From: Gemmatimonadota bacterium
GTDB lineage: Bacteria; Gemmatimonadota; Gemmatimonadetes; Longimicrobiales; Gaopeijiaceae
Reading direction: 5' to 3'
Assembly: GCA_041390125.1 (NCBI GenBank)
Contig: JAWKQN010000002.1
Span: forward strand, 364,840-428,839
DNA length: 64,000 bases
The number at the start of each line of letters is the position of its first letter. Position 1 is the stretch's first letter. The position numbers were made by a program, and so were the translations under genes. This document shows, one piece after another, positions 32,911-42,615 of the stretch. The notes under the pieces were generated by a model, which was not told where the DNA came from, made no database searches, and worked only from the letters and a program-made list of their open reading frames with translations.

Positions 32911-35900
32911 ATGAACGCCACCGGCGTCCGAACGCTGTTCGGGGCTCTGGCCCTGGCAGCCACGGTCGGTCTGGGTGCTGCGTCGCTGGACGCGCAACAG
33001 GCCACTGGCAACATCCGAGGGCAGATCACCGACGCGGTGACCATGCGCCCGCTGCCCGGAGCCCAGGTCCTCGTGGTCGGTACCGGCCGCGGCGGGCTGG
33101 CCAACAGCAGCGGCCAGTATCTCATCCTGAACGTCCCCACCGGCTCGCAGGTCGTGCGGGTCGAGCTCATCGGGTACGGCGTCGTCGAGCAGCAGGTGAC
33201 GGTCGCGGCGGGCCAGACGGCCTCCGTCGACTTCTCCATGGGCCAGCAGGCGCTGGAGCTCGACGAGATCGTGGTCACCGGCACGGCCGGCCAGACCCAG
33301 CGCCGATCCATCGGCAACTCCATCCAGAAGTTCGAGGCCGCCGAGGTCACCGAGGCGGTACCGGTCGTCAGCGTGCAGGAGCTCCTGCAGGCGCGCACAC
33401 CGGGACTGAGCCTGGTGTCCAACGGGGGTGGCGCCGGAGACGGGTCGCAGATCCGCCTGCGCGGATCCGGCTCGCTGGCCGGTCGCTTCGAGCCCGTCAT
33501 CTACGTGGATGGCGTGCGCATCGAGAGCGGCAACCAGGACGGGCAGTGCGGCTCCGTGGTGCACTGCACCAACGCGCTCGACTTCCTGAACCCGAACGAC
33601 ATCGCCTCCATCGAGGTGATCAAGGGCCCCGCGGCGGCCACGTTGTACGGCGCCGAAGCCGCGTCGGGCGTGATCCAGATCATCACCAAGAAGGGGCGCC
33701 CGGGCACCGGCATCCAGTGGACCGCCAGCATGGATCTGGGCACGTCGGACTGGACGCTGGAGCGGCCCATCACCTACTGGCAGTGCACCCAGTCCAACGT
33801 GAACGACGCGGTCCGGTTCCCGGGCTGCCAGGGTGTGTCTCCCGGGACGGTCCTGCAGGACGATCCCATGACCCGGCATCCGAACGCGGTGCGGGGCAAC
33901 GAAGGGTCGAGCGATCCCAACGGCCCCGGCCAGTACGCCTTCAACCTGTCGGCGCGCGGCGGTGGGGAGCTGTTCAACTACTTCATCTCCGCCGAGAAGG
34001 GCGACGAGCAGGGCGTCTTCCTGAACAACTTCGCCCGGCGCACCGGCGGCCGCGCCAACTTCGGCTTCACGCCGACCGAGAAGCTGAACTTCAACGTCAA
34101 CGTCGGCTACGTTCGGCAGCACATCAAGCAGCCGCTGTCGAACAACTCGTCCAACTCGGTGTTGCGCAACGCGTATCGCGGCCGCGCCGGCGCCACCAGT
34201 GATCCTTGGGAGCAGGGCTTCCGCGGATTCGGGCCCGAATTGGCCAACGACTACGATCTGCAGACCCGCGGCGAGCGCTTCACGCTGGGCGCCACCATCA
34301 ACTACGAGCCCACCTCCTGGTTCTCGAACCGGCTCGTGGTGGGCATGGACCGGAACGACCGTGAGGTCACCGAGTTCTTCCCGATCGACAACACCGGGTT
34401 GGCCCCCTGGGGCGCCACGGCCGCGACCGGCACCATCGACATCTTCCTGCCGGACGTGCACACCTGGACCGTCGACTACTCCGGGACCGTCAACACCGAC
34501 CTGAGCGAGAACTACAGCTCCGCCTTCAGCGCGGGGATGCAGCTCAACGCGCGGAAGTTCGAGTCCTACACCACGGTCGGTGAGGGCCTGGTCGCGAGCC
34601 AGATCAACCTGGTGGGTTCGGCGGCCAACACCCGCGCGCAGCAGGACCTGGAGCAGCAGACGTCGCTCGGGTTCTATGTGCAGGAGCAGGTCGGGTTCAA
34701 GAACCGGCTGTTCGCCACCGCCGCCGTGCGCGTGGACGACAACTCCGCGTTCGGGAAGGACTTCTCGCTGGTGGTCTATCCCAAGGCCCAGCTGTCCTAC
34801 GTCATCTCCGACGAGGACTTCTTCGAGGTCGACTGGATCGATCAGCTCAAGCTGCGCGGAGCCTGGGGTCAGGCGGGCAGCCCGCCTGCGCCGTTCACGG
34901 CAGACCGTACGTTCGACGCCGGCGTGACCACGCTCGGTGACGCGGTCGTGAACCTCCTGCGGCCGTCCTCCTACGGCAATCCGGATCTGAAGGCCGAGAC
35001 CGGCTCCGAGCTGGAGATGGGCTTCGAGGCCTCGTTCCTGGACGGCCGGATGGGCCTGGACTTCACGTACTACAACCAGAAGACGCGCGACGCCCTCATC
35101 GAGGTGCCCGATCCGCCGTCGTCCGGGTTCAGCGGCGTCCACCTGACCAACGTGGGTGAGATCGCCAACAGCGGGTTCGAAGTGCTTCTCACGGCCACGC
35201 CGCTCTACACGCGCAGCGTGCAGTGGGACGCCACGGTGGCGTACTCCAGCAACAGCAACGAGCTGGTCACCTTCGGCGACGCGCCGATCGATCAGATCGA
35301 GTTCGGGTCGTTCGCCACGGTGCAGCGCCACATCGAGGGCTATCCCCTGGGTGGCTTCTGGAGCACGGATGTGGTCCGTGACGCGTCGGGGCAGCCGGTG
35401 CTCGACGGAAGCGGCGACGTGACGGTCGCATCCGACAAGGAGTACGTCGGTCCGGCCCTGCCCACGCGCGAGATCGCGTTGACGAACACGTTCACGCTGT
35501 TCGACAACGTGCGGCTGTTCGCGAACCTGGACTACAAGGGCGGCCACTACCAGTGGTGCGCCATCTGTTCGGTCCGGAGCCGCATCGACCAGAACACGCT
35601 CCTGGTCAACGACCCCAACTCCGATCCGGTGGACGTCGCGGTCGCGAAGAGCCTCCAGACCAAGACCTGGATCCAGGAGGCGGACTTCATCAAGCTGCGG
35701 GAGATCTCGGCCAGCTACCAGCTGCCGGGCGACCTCGTGAGCCGGGTCGGCCTCGGGACGGCGGCGATCACGCTGTCCGCCCGGAATCTGTGGATGTGGA
35801 CCAAGTACGAGTTCGACCAGGAGGGACTGGGCTCGCCCGACCCCGAGGTCAACTTCAACTCGCTCGCCGAGTTCAACCGCACCGACTACGCGTCGATCCC

Positions 35901-35943
35901 GATGCTGCGGACGTTCGCGCTCAGCGCGCGCGTCTCGTTCTGA
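32911..35943 (+). CDS. SusC/RagA-type TonB-linked outer membrane transporter
   Basis: 1,010 residues; GAGGAG ribosome site five bases before the ATG. Signal peptide 1-29 ends SLDAQQ. Residues ~33-105 are a CarboxypepD-regulatory-like domain (GNIRGQITDAVTMRPLPGAQVLV), followed by LDEIVVTGTA and a plug domain (VQELLQARTPGLSLVS, IRLRGSGSL, PVIYVDGVRI, IEVIKGPAAATLYGAEAASGVIQIITKKG), then a long beta-barrel ending in ...FALSARVSF with the terminal Phe needed for outer-membrane insertion. It imports a bound ligand (glycan, peptide or cofactor) using TonB energy, with the SusD-like lipoprotein encoded 10 bases downstream. Confidence 0.95.
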   Translation: MNATGVRTLFGALALAATVGLGAASLDAQQATGNIRGQITDAVTMRPLPGAQVLVVGTGRGGLANSSGQYLILNVPTGSQVVRVELIGYGVVEQQVTVAAGQTASVDFSMGQQALELDEIVVTGTAGQTQRRSIGNSIQKFEAAEVTEAVPVVSVQELLQARTPGLSLVSNGGGAGDGSQIRLRGSGSLAGRFEPVIYVDGVRIESGNQDGQCGSVVHCTNALDFLNPNDIASIEVIKGPAAATLYGAEAASGVIQIITKKGRPGTGIQWTASMDLGTSDWTLERPITYWQCTQSNVNDAVRFPGCQGVSPGTVLQDDPMTRHPNAVRGNEGSSDPNGPGQYAFNLSARGGGELFNYFISAEKGDEQGVFLNNFARRTGGRANFGFTPTEKLNFNVNVGYVRQHIKQPLSNNSSNSVLRNAYRGRAGATSDPWEQGFRGFGPELANDYDLQTRGERFTLGATINYEPTSWFSNRLVVGMDRNDREVTEFFPIDNTGLAPWGATAATGTIDIFLPDVHTWTVDYSGTVNTDLSENYSSAFSAGMQLNARKFESYTTVGEGLVASQINLVGSAANTRAQQDLEQQTSLGFYVQEQVGFKNRLFATAAVRVDDNSAFGKDFSLVVYPKAQLSYVISDEDFFEVDWIDQLKLRGAWGQAGSPPAPFTADRTFDAGVTTLGDAVVNLLRPSSYGNPDLKAETGSELEMGFEASFLDGRMGLDFTYYNQKTRDALIEVPDPPSSGFSGVHLTNVGEIANSGFEVLLTATPLYTRSVQWDATVAYSSNSNELVTFGDAPIDQIEFGSFATVQRHIEGYPLGGFWSTDVVRDASGQPVLDGSGDVTVASDKEYVGPALPTREIALTNTFTLFDNVRLFANLDYKGGHYQWCAICSVRSRIDQNTLLVNDPNSDPVDVAVAKSLQTKTWIQEADFIKLREISASYQLPGDLVSRVGLGTAAITLSARNLWMWTKYEFDQEGLGSPDPEVNFNSLAEFNRTDYASIPMLRTFALSARVSF

Positions 35944-35953
35944 CGAGGAGACC

Positions 35954-37303
35954 ATGAAGACCATGACAACCAAGGCACACCGGAGGGGCCTGACCGCGAT
36001 CGCGATCGCGGGTGCAGCGCTCCTGGGATCGGCCTGCTCCGTGGACGAGCTGTTGGAGGTGAACAACCCCGCCGAGCTCAACGAGGAGCTGCTGCAGGAT
36101 TCCACGCTGGTCAACGTGTTGCTCAACGGGGTGATCGGCGACTTCCAGGCCGCATACTCCGACCCGTTCATCTGGCGGGGCAGCATGTTCACCGACCAGC
36201 AGATCACCGGCATCAATTGGGAGCAGACGGCTCGTCTGAGTCAGCGCGTGGTGCGCTTCGACGAAGGGGATGCCGACCTGATGTTCTCCGATCTGAGCCG
36301 GGCCCGGGCGCAGGCCGACAGTGTGGCCGGCCGCTTCCGCACCCTGCTGGCCACGCCGTCGGCGGATGAGCGCATGGCCACGGCGTTGGCCTACGCGGGA
36401 TATTCCTACATCCTGCTGGCCGATGCGATGTGCGAAGCCACGGTGAACGTCGGCTCGGAGATCTATGAGCCGCTGCAGCTCTATCAGTTCGCCGTGGACC
36501 GGCTGGACGAGGCGCTCAGCATCGCTCAGACCGCCGGGGACGACGAGATCGCGAACCTGGCGCGGGTGGGGCTGAGCAGGGCGCACCTGAACCTGGGCAA
36601 CGATGCCGAGGTCCTGGCCATCGCGCAGCAGGTGCCCGAGGAGTTCCGGAGGTGGGTGGAGTACAGCGACACCGACCCCCGGACCTACAACATCCTCGAG
36701 GCCCGTGTGACGGGCGCCAACCACTCGTTGGGGATGCACCCGCACTTCCTGGCGGGGGGTCCCGACAACTTCGGCGAGCAGGATCTGGAGCCTTTCCTGA
36801 CCGACCCGCGCGTGCAGCACCTGCCGGATTGGCGGCTGGGCCACAACCGGCTCACGCAGCTCTACACGCCCAAGCAGGGGCTCATGTTCTCCGAGTACAA
36901 CGGAGAGACCTTCGCGAACGGCGGCACCCCGCCGGACTTCCTGCAGGGCACGGACATCACGTTCGCGTCCGGCCTGGAGGCTCGTCACAACTACTACGAA
37001 GCGCTGGGGCCGTCGCAGGAGACGCTGGACTTCGTGAACGAGAGGCGGGCCGTGGGCAACCAGGCGCCCGTCACCCTGTCCGGCGACGAGCTGATGATGG
37101 AGCTGCGCGACCAGCGTGGTCGGGACCTGTTCCTGAGCGGGCACCGTCTCGGTGACCTGCGGCGCTGGCTGCGGGAAGGGGACAACATGTTCCCCCAGGG
37201 TCAGCACCCCAATGAGCAGTGGGGCGACTACGGCACCGCGACCTGCTACCCCATGCCGCTCGAGGAGTACGAGGGGAACCCGAACGTCAACGTGCCGAGC
37301 TGA
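35954..37303 (+). CDS. SusD/RagB-type outer membrane lipoprotein
   Basis: 449 residues. Lipoprotein signal ends LLGSAC with the lipid Cys at about residue 28 (CSVDELLEVNNPAELNE, the typical SusD opening). The body is helical with TPR-like pairs, and the C-terminus has LRDQRGRDLFLSGHRLGDLRRWLREGDNMFP, the classic SusD/RagB C-terminal block. It forms the lid over the SusC-like barrel and binds the nutrient at the cell surface. Co-transcribed with the SusC-like gene and followed by a strong terminator. Confidence 0.94.
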   Translation: MKTMTTKAHRRGLTAIAIAGAALLGSACSVDELLEVNNPAELNEELLQDSTLVNVLLNGVIGDFQAAYSDPFIWRGSMFTDQQITGINWEQTARLSQRVVRFDEGDADLMFSDLSRARAQADSVAGRFRTLLATPSADERMATALAYAGYSYILLADAMCEATVNVGSEIYEPLQLYQFAVDRLDEALSIAQTAGDDEIANLARVGLSRAHLNLGNDAEVLAIAQQVPEEFRRWVEYSDTDPRTYNILEARVTGANHSLGMHPHFLAGGPDNFGEQDLEPFLTDPRVQHLPDWRLGHNRLTQLYTPKQGLMFSEYNGETFANGGTPPDFLQGTDITFASGLEARHNYYEALGPSQETLDFVNERRAVGNQAPVTLSGDELMMELRDQRGRDLFLSGHRLGDLRRWLREGDNMFPQGQHPNEQWGDYGTATCYPMPLEEYEGNPNVNVPS

Positions 37304-37325
37304 CGCTCGAGGCGGGAGGGAGTTC

Positions 37326-37355
37326 CGGGGGTGCGGCCACACGGCCGCACCCCCG
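37326..37355 (+). terminator. Strong hairpin terminator after the susCD pair
   Basis: Perfect 13-bp stem CGGGGGTGCGGCC / GGCCGCACCCCCG with loop ACAC, 22 bases after the SusD-like stop, followed by a short T-rich stretch. Confidence 0.85.
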
Positions 37356-37453
37356 TTCTCGTAGGCAAGAGCACCGGCCCGGCTTCCGGCACGCCTCCTG
37401 CCACACCAGATTGCGGCCGCTTCGCGGTGGACCCCAACCGGAACGCAAGGACG

Positions 37454-38560
37454 ATGGGCTGGATCCTGCTGGTCGTGGTGCTGCTGGTGGTCTTCCTCGT
37501 GGTCCAGGTGGTCCACCTCTCGGTGGTCCTGACCTGGGAGGACCAGCAGACGGTCGGGCTCGGGTACTATGGCCGGCCTCCGGGTGAGCGGGCGGCGTTC
37601 AAGGCCCGCCTGCGGACCCAGGCCCGGCTGCTCCGGCCCATCCTGCGCCTGATCGGCCGCTTCAACCGCTTCACCTTCGAGAAGGCCAGCTTCCAGCAGG
37701 ACGGGCTGGCCGGCCCCCGCGGGACGTGCAATCCGGAGAGCTTCGCCGACGCCCGGCGCTACGTGCCCTCCGCCGAGGACGTCTTCGTGGTCACGCAGAT
37801 GAAGTGCGGGACCACCTGGATGCAGCAGGTCGTCTACGAGACCGTGATGAGAGGCCACGGCGACCTGGTGGAGCGGGGCACCACGCTCTACGCGATCTCG
37901 CCCTGGATCGAGGCTCGCAAGAGCGTGGGTGTCCGGGAGGCCCCCCGGGTGGGGGATGAGCGTCCGTCCCGCATCATCAAGACCCATCTGCCGGCGACCG
38001 CGTGCCCCTGGAGCCCGGAGGCGAAGTACATCTACGTCGCCCGCCATCCCGTCTCCTGCTTCGCGAGCTGTGTCGACTTCATCGCCACCAACGCGGGTGC
38101 CCTGGCCCCGCCCCTGGACGTCTCCGAGGCCTGGTTCCGCTCTCCCGAGTGGATGTGGTGGGGCACCTGGACGGACCACGTGGCCGGGTGGTGGGATCAG
38201 GCCCAGCAGCACCCCAATGTGCTCTTCGTCCACTTCGAGGAGATGAAGGCCGATCCCGGTGCGATCGTCGACCGGGTGGCGGCCTTCCTGGGCCTCCGGC
38301 CACTCGACGCCGAGGAGCGCGCCGCCGTGGTGCGCAAGAGCGGCTTTGCATACATGCAGGAACATCAGGACACGTTCGAGATGCACCCGCCGCACATCCT
38401 CGCCGTCGATGCCCAACTGTTCGTGCGCGGCACGTCGGATCGGCACAAAGACGTGCCGCCGGATGTACGCTCCCGCCTGTCCGCGTGGTGTGCACAGGAG
38501 ATGAGCACCCGCGCGTACCCGCTCCAGGAGACCTATCCGGACGTGTCCGGCTCGGGCTGA
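37454..38560 (+). CDS. Membrane-anchored PAPS-dependent sulfotransferase
   Basis: 368 residues from ATG 37454. An N-terminal helix (WILLVVVLLVVFLVVQVVHLSVVL) anchors the protein. FVVTQMKCGTTWMQQ (111-125) is the 5'-phosphosulfate loop (usual PKSGTTW), and YIYVARHPVSCFASCVDF is the 3'-phosphate-binding strand; KTHLP follows the pattern of the Golgi/cytosolic sulfotransferase family. It transfers sulfate from PAPS to an alcohol or amine of a lipid, glycan or small molecule. The catalytic side of the membrane is unclear since PAPS is cytoplasmic; an N-in or N-out anchor would decide. No PAPS synthesis genes are nearby. Confidence 0.88.
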   Translation: MGWILLVVVLLVVFLVVQVVHLSVVLTWEDQQTVGLGYYGRPPGERAAFKARLRTQARLLRPILRLIGRFNRFTFEKASFQQDGLAGPRGTCNPESFADARRYVPSAEDVFVVTQMKCGTTWMQQVVYETVMRGHGDLVERGTTLYAISPWIEARKSVGVREAPRVGDERPSRIIKTHLPATACPWSPEAKYIYVARHPVSCFASCVDFIATNAGALAPPLDVSEAWFRSPEWMWWGTWTDHVAGWWDQAQQHPNVLFVHFEEMKADPGAIVDRVAAFLGLRPLDAEERAAVVRKSGFAYMQEHQDTFEMHPPHILAVDAQLFVRGTSDRHKDVPPDVRSRLSAWCAQEMSTRAYPLQETYPDVSGSG

Positions 38561-38604
38561 GCCCGACCGCGTCCGCCCCTCGACCGGAGGATCCCGCACC
38601 CGTC

Positions 38605-39366
38605 ATGACCCTGTCCCGCCCACCCGCCGTCCCCCCCGCCCAGGAGCGCTGGGCCCTCTTCCTCGACGTGGACGGCACCCTGGTGGAGCTGGCGCCCCGG
38701 CCGGACGAGGTCGTCGTCCGCGACGGCCTGCTGCCCCTGCTGCGGGACCTGCGCGGCCGACTCGACGGCGCGCTGGCGCTCGTCAGCGGGCGGGGGATCG
38801 ACGACCTGGACCGCATCGTCCGACCGCTACGCCTTCCCGCGGTGGGGTTGCACGGGCTCGAACGCCGACACGCGGATGGACATCGGGAGGACCCACCCCT
38901 CCCGGCGGGCTGGGAGGAGATCCGGGAACGCCTGCGGCGCTTCGCCACCGACGAGGACGGCGTGCTGCTCGAGGACAAGGGCGCCGCCCTCGCCCTGCAC
39001 TACCGCCAGGCGCCGGACGCCGAAGCGCGGGCCCACGCCGAGATCGAGGCTGCACAAGCGGCGTTGGGCCCACCCGCGACGGTCCAGCCCGGCAAGATGG
39101 TCGCGGAGCTTCGGGCAGGCCCCGCCGACAAGGGCGATGGCATCCGCGCCCTGCTCGACACGGAGGGCTTCGCCGGACGCACTCCCGTCTTCCTCGGGGA
39201 TGACCTGACCGATCAGGCCGGGTTCTCGGCCGTGAACGAACGGGACGGCCTCTCCATCCACGTGGGCTCCGGCGATCCCGGGGTGGCCCACCACCACCTG
39301 CCCGACGTGACGGCCGTGCACGCGTGGCTGCGTCACCTCTCCGAAGCGCTCGCCGCTCGCCGCTGA
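38605..39366 (+). CDS. otsB: Trehalose-6-phosphate phosphatase
   Basis: 253 residues, ATG 38605. HAD-family motif I LFLDVDGTLVELAPRPDEVVV (Asp21 nucleophile, Asp23 acid/base), motif II ALVSGR, and motif IV GDDLTDQAGF. GHGLERRH-like VGLHGLERR and GKMVAELRAGPADKGDGIRALL are typical of OtsB. It removes phosphate from trehalose-6-phosphate in the cytoplasm. First gene of the otsB-GH15-otsA unit, 19 bases before the GH15 gene. Confidence 0.94.
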   Translation: MTLSRPPAVPPAQERWALFLDVDGTLVELAPRPDEVVVRDGLLPLLRDLRGRLDGALALVSGRGIDDLDRIVRPLRLPAVGLHGLERRHADGHREDPPLPAGWEEIRERLRRFATDEDGVLLEDKGAALALHYRQAPDAEARAHAEIEAAQAALGPPATVQPGKMVAELRAGPADKGDGIRALLDTEGFAGRTPVFLGDDLTDQAGFSAVNERDGLSIHVGSGDPGVAHHHLPDVTAVHAWLRHLSEALAARR

Positions 39367-39385
39367 ACCACAACCCGGTCCCCCG

Positions 39386-41170
39386 ATGCCCAACCTGCAG
39401 CTCGCCGCCATCGGCAATTGTCAGATCGCGTCCCTGATCGACGACCGTGCGCGCATGGTCTGGACCTGCCTCCCGCGTCTGGACGGCGATCCCGTCTTCT
39501 GCTCGCTGCTGCAGGAGGAGGAGGACCCGGCCGCGGGCTTCTTCGACGTCGAGCTCAGCGGCGCCGTGTCGAGCACCCAGCGGTATCGTCTGAACACACC
39601 GATCCTCGAGACGGTCCTGACCGACGATCAGGGAGCACAGGTCGAGATCGTGGACTTCGCGCCCCGATTCCCGCTCTACGGCCGTACCTTCCGACCGGCA
39701 ATGCTGATCCGACAGCTCCGTCCGCTCACGGGCCGTCCCCGCATCCGGCTGCGGTTGCGCCCGGTGGGACGGTACGGCGCCGTCCGACCGGACACCACGC
39801 AAGGCAGCAACCACATCCGCTTCCTGCTCCCCGAGCAGGTGCTGCGCGTCACCACGGACGGGTCCACCTCCGCGCTGCTGGAAGAGCGGGCCTTCGTGCT
39901 GGATCAGCCCGTGACGCTCGTGCTCGGTCCCGATGAGCCGGTGACGGAAGCCCCGGGAGACCTCGGGCGACGCTTCCTCGAACTCACCACCGAATACTGG
40001 CAACGGTGGACGCGGGGCCTGACCATCCCGCTGGAGTGGCAGGATGCGGTGATCCGTGCCGCCATCACCCTCAAGCTCTGCACGTTCGAGGACACGGGCG
40101 CCGTCGTGGCCGCCATGACCACCTCCATCCCGGAGGCGCCAGGCACCGTGCGTACGTGGGACTACCGGTACTGCTGGTTGCGGGATGCCTACTTCGTCGT
40201 GCAGGCCATGAACCGTCTCGGCGCCACGAAGACCATGGAGTCGTACCTCCGCTTCCTGATGGACCTCGCAGCCCGATCGGGGGATAACCACCTACAGCCG
40301 GTCTACGGCATCACGGGCTCCGCGCGACTCGAGGAGATCCACGTCGACACGCTCCCCGGGTACCGGGGGATGGGGCCCGTGCGTGTGGGGAATCAGGCGC
40401 ATGAGCAGGTCCAGAACGACGTCTACGGCTCGGTCGTGTTGGCGTCGATGCAGTCGTTCTTCGATCAGCGCCTGGTGCATTCGGGAGGGATCGATGCATT
40501 TCGCGCGCTGGAGCCGTTGGGCGAGCAGGCCCTGCTGCGCTACGACCAACCGGACGCGGGACCCTGGGAGTACCGGGGCCGTGCGCGGGTGCACACGTTC
40601 TCCGCGGTCATGTGCTGGGCCGCGTGTGACCGCCTGGCGCGGATCGCCCGCGTCCTCGGGCTCGACGACCCCGCAGCGCGCTGGCGGAGCCACGCGGACC
40701 GGCTGCATGCCGAGATCGCGCGCGAAGCCTGGAACCCCGGGCTCGGCGCCTTCGCGGAGTCGTTCGGCGGCGACAGCCTCGACGCGAGCCTCCTGCTGCT
40801 CAGCGACCTGCGCTTCCTCTCCCCCGACGACCCCCGTTTCCGCGGCACCGTCCAGGCCATCGAGAAGGACCTTCGGCGCGGGGACTACCTCTTCCGCTAC
40901 TCGGCGGACGACGACTTCGGCGCCCCGGAGACCGCCTTCACCGTCTGCACGTTCTGGTTCATCGGCGCCCTCGTGGCGACCGGCCGCCGGGACGAGGCCC
41001 GCGAGCTCTTCGAGCACCTGTTGGCCCGTCGCAACCGATTGGGCCTGCTGTCGGAGGACATCGACCCCATCACCCACGAGCTGTGGGGCAACTTCCCCCA
41101 GACCTACAGCATGGTGGGCATCATCAATTCGGCCATGTTGTTGAGTCGGCCCTGGGAGGACGCGATATGA
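39386..41170 (+). CDS. Glycoside hydrolase family 15 protein (glucoamylase/trehalase-like)
   Basis: 594 residues. N-terminal beta-sandwich starts LAAIGNCQIASLIDDRARMVWTCLPRLDGDPVF; the alpha/alpha barrel has RTWDYRYCWLRDAYFVVQAMNRLG (substrate-binding loop with the conserved WLRD), and GLLSEDIDPITHELWGNFPQTYS near the end supplies the catalytic Glu region of GH15. No signal peptide, so it acts inside the cell. Between otsB and otsA its likely substrate is trehalose or a short alpha-glucan. The stop overlaps the otsA start (ATGA), so it is translationally coupled to synthesis of the same sugar. Confidence 0.92.
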   Translation: MPNLQLAAIGNCQIASLIDDRARMVWTCLPRLDGDPVFCSLLQEEEDPAAGFFDVELSGAVSSTQRYRLNTPILETVLTDDQGAQVEIVDFAPRFPLYGRTFRPAMLIRQLRPLTGRPRIRLRLRPVGRYGAVRPDTTQGSNHIRFLLPEQVLRVTTDGSTSALLEERAFVLDQPVTLVLGPDEPVTEAPGDLGRRFLELTTEYWQRWTRGLTIPLEWQDAVIRAAITLKLCTFEDTGAVVAAMTTSIPEAPGTVRTWDYRYCWLRDAYFVVQAMNRLGATKTMESYLRFLMDLAARSGDNHLQPVYGITGSARLEEIHVDTLPGYRGMGPVRVGNQAHEQVQNDVYGSVVLASMQSFFDQRLVHSGGIDAFRALEPLGEQALLRYDQPDAGPWEYRGRARVHTFSAVMCWAACDRLARIARVLGLDDPAARWRSHADRLHAEIAREAWNPGLGAFAESFGGDSLDASLLLLSDLRFLSPDDPRFRGTVQAIEKDLRRGDYLFRYSADDDFGAPETAFTVCTFWFIGALVATGRRDEARELFEHLLARRNRLGLLSEDIDPITHELWGNFPQTYSMVGIINSAMLLSRPWEDAI

Positions 41171-42546
41171 GCCGGGTGGTGGTGGTCTCCAACCGCGTCC
41201 CCGATCCGAGAACCGGGGAGGTGGCGGGCGGACTCGCCGTCGGTGTCCACGCCGCGCTGGCCGGCACGGGCGGGCTGTGGTTCGGGTGGAGCGGAGACGA
41301 GGGCGCTGCGGACGAGAGCCCCGAGGTCCTCGTGCACGAGGGCATCCGCTACGTCACGCTCGATCTCTCCCAGGAGGAGATCGACGGGTACTACAACGGG
41401 TTCTGCAACAACGCGCTCTGGCCGCTGTTCCACTACCTGCTTGGCTTCCTGAAGTACGACCGGCGCGAGTTCGAGATCTACCTGCGGGTCAACGCCCGCT
41501 TCGCGCGCACCCTCCTGCCTCGCCTGCAGCCCGACGACATCATCTGGGTCCATGATTTCCATCTGATCCCGCTCGCCTCGGAGCTGCGACGACTGGGTGC
41601 ACGCCAGCCCATCGGCTTCTTCCTGCACACGCCGTTCCCGGACTATGACGTCCTGCGTGCGCTTCCGACGCATCGCGAGATGCTGCGCGGGCTCTGCGCG
41701 TACGATGTGATCGGGTTCCAGACGGAGCCGGACCTGCACTCGTTCCGCAACTGCCTGGACGCGGCGGACCTCGGCACGATCGAGGAAGCGGACCGCCGCG
41801 AGCCCTCGCGGCTCCGCGCCTCTCCCTGCGCCGACGTCTATCCTATCGGGATCGACGTGGACGACTGCGCGACCCGTGCCGTCGAGTCGGTGACACCCCG
41901 ACCCGAGAAGACGATGGCGTCCTTCGGTGGCCGCGCGCTCGTCCTGGGTGTGGACCGCCTCGACTACAGCAAGGGGCTACCCGAGCGCTTCCAGTCGTTC
42001 GAACGACTCCTGGAGCGGTACCCGGAGCACGTGGGCCAGTTGGTCCTCATGCAGATCGCCCCACCTACGCGACAGGGGGTCCGCGCCTACGCGGAGATCC
42101 GCGAGACGCTCGAGCAACTGGCCGGCAACATCAACGGGACGTACGCGCAGATGGACTGGGTGCCCATCCACTACCTGAATCAGGGCGTGGAGCGCGCCCG
42201 CCTGCTCGGCATCATGCGGAGCGCCAAGGTGGGACTGGTGACGCCCATCCGGGACGGCATGAACCTCGTCGCGAAGGAGTACGTAGCGGCCCAGGACCCG
42301 GAAGACCCGGGTGTGCTGGTGCTCTCCACGCTGGCCGGCGCCGCCTGCGAGCTCGACGGAGCCGTGCTCGTGAACCCGTACGACCTCGACGGCGTCGCGG
42401 ACGCCCTGCACCAGGTGATCGAAATGCCCCAGGCGGAACGGCGGCGTCGCCATGAGGCCATGATGCAGGTGCTGCGCCGCAACGACGTGCACGCCTGGGC
42501 CAACCGCTTCCTGGAGGCGCTGCGCGGTCAGCACGTCGACGCCTGA
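41167..42546 (+). CDS. otsA: Trehalose-6-phosphate synthase (GT20)
   Basis: 459 residues from ATG 41167, overlapping the GH15 stop. VVVVSNRVPDPRTGEVAGGLAVGV, the opening glucose-6-phosphate site, WVHDFHLIPLASELR, IGFFLHTPFPDYDVLRALPTHREMLRGLCAYDVIGFQT, GVDRLDYSKGLPERF and TPIRDGMNLVAKEYVAAQ are the GT20 blocks in order, with the nucleotide-sugar residues intact. Makes trehalose-6-phosphate from UDP-glucose and glucose-6-phosphate; OtsB then dephosphorylates it. Trehalose serves as an osmotic or desiccation protectant. Confidence 0.95.
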   Translation: MSRVVVVSNRVPDPRTGEVAGGLAVGVHAALAGTGGLWFGWSGDEGAADESPEVLVHEGIRYVTLDLSQEEIDGYYNGFCNNALWPLFHYLLGFLKYDRREFEIYLRVNARFARTLLPRLQPDDIIWVHDFHLIPLASELRRLGARQPIGFFLHTPFPDYDVLRALPTHREMLRGLCAYDVIGFQTEPDLHSFRNCLDAADLGTIEEADRREPSRLRASPCADVYPIGIDVDDCATRAVESVTPRPEKTMASFGGRALVLGVDRLDYSKGLPERFQSFERLLERYPEHVGQLVLMQIAPPTRQGVRAYAEIRETLEQLAGNINGTYAQMDWVPIHYLNQGVERARLLGIMRSAKVGLVTPIRDGMNLVAKEYVAAQDPEDPGVLVLSTLAGAACELDGAVLVNPYDLDGVADALHQVIEMPQAERRRRHEAMMQVLRRNDVHAWANRFLEALRGQHVDA

Positions 42547-42615
42547 GGGCACCGCGAGGCTGGCGTCCCGGCCATCCGCTCCGGATACTGCGACGTCCGC
42601 AGACCCGGAGGCCTC

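Noticed and set aside
32752..36216. A 1,154-residue minus-strand open frame
   Set aside because: Lies fully across the SusC-like gene on the other strand; long antisense frames are expected at this GC content.
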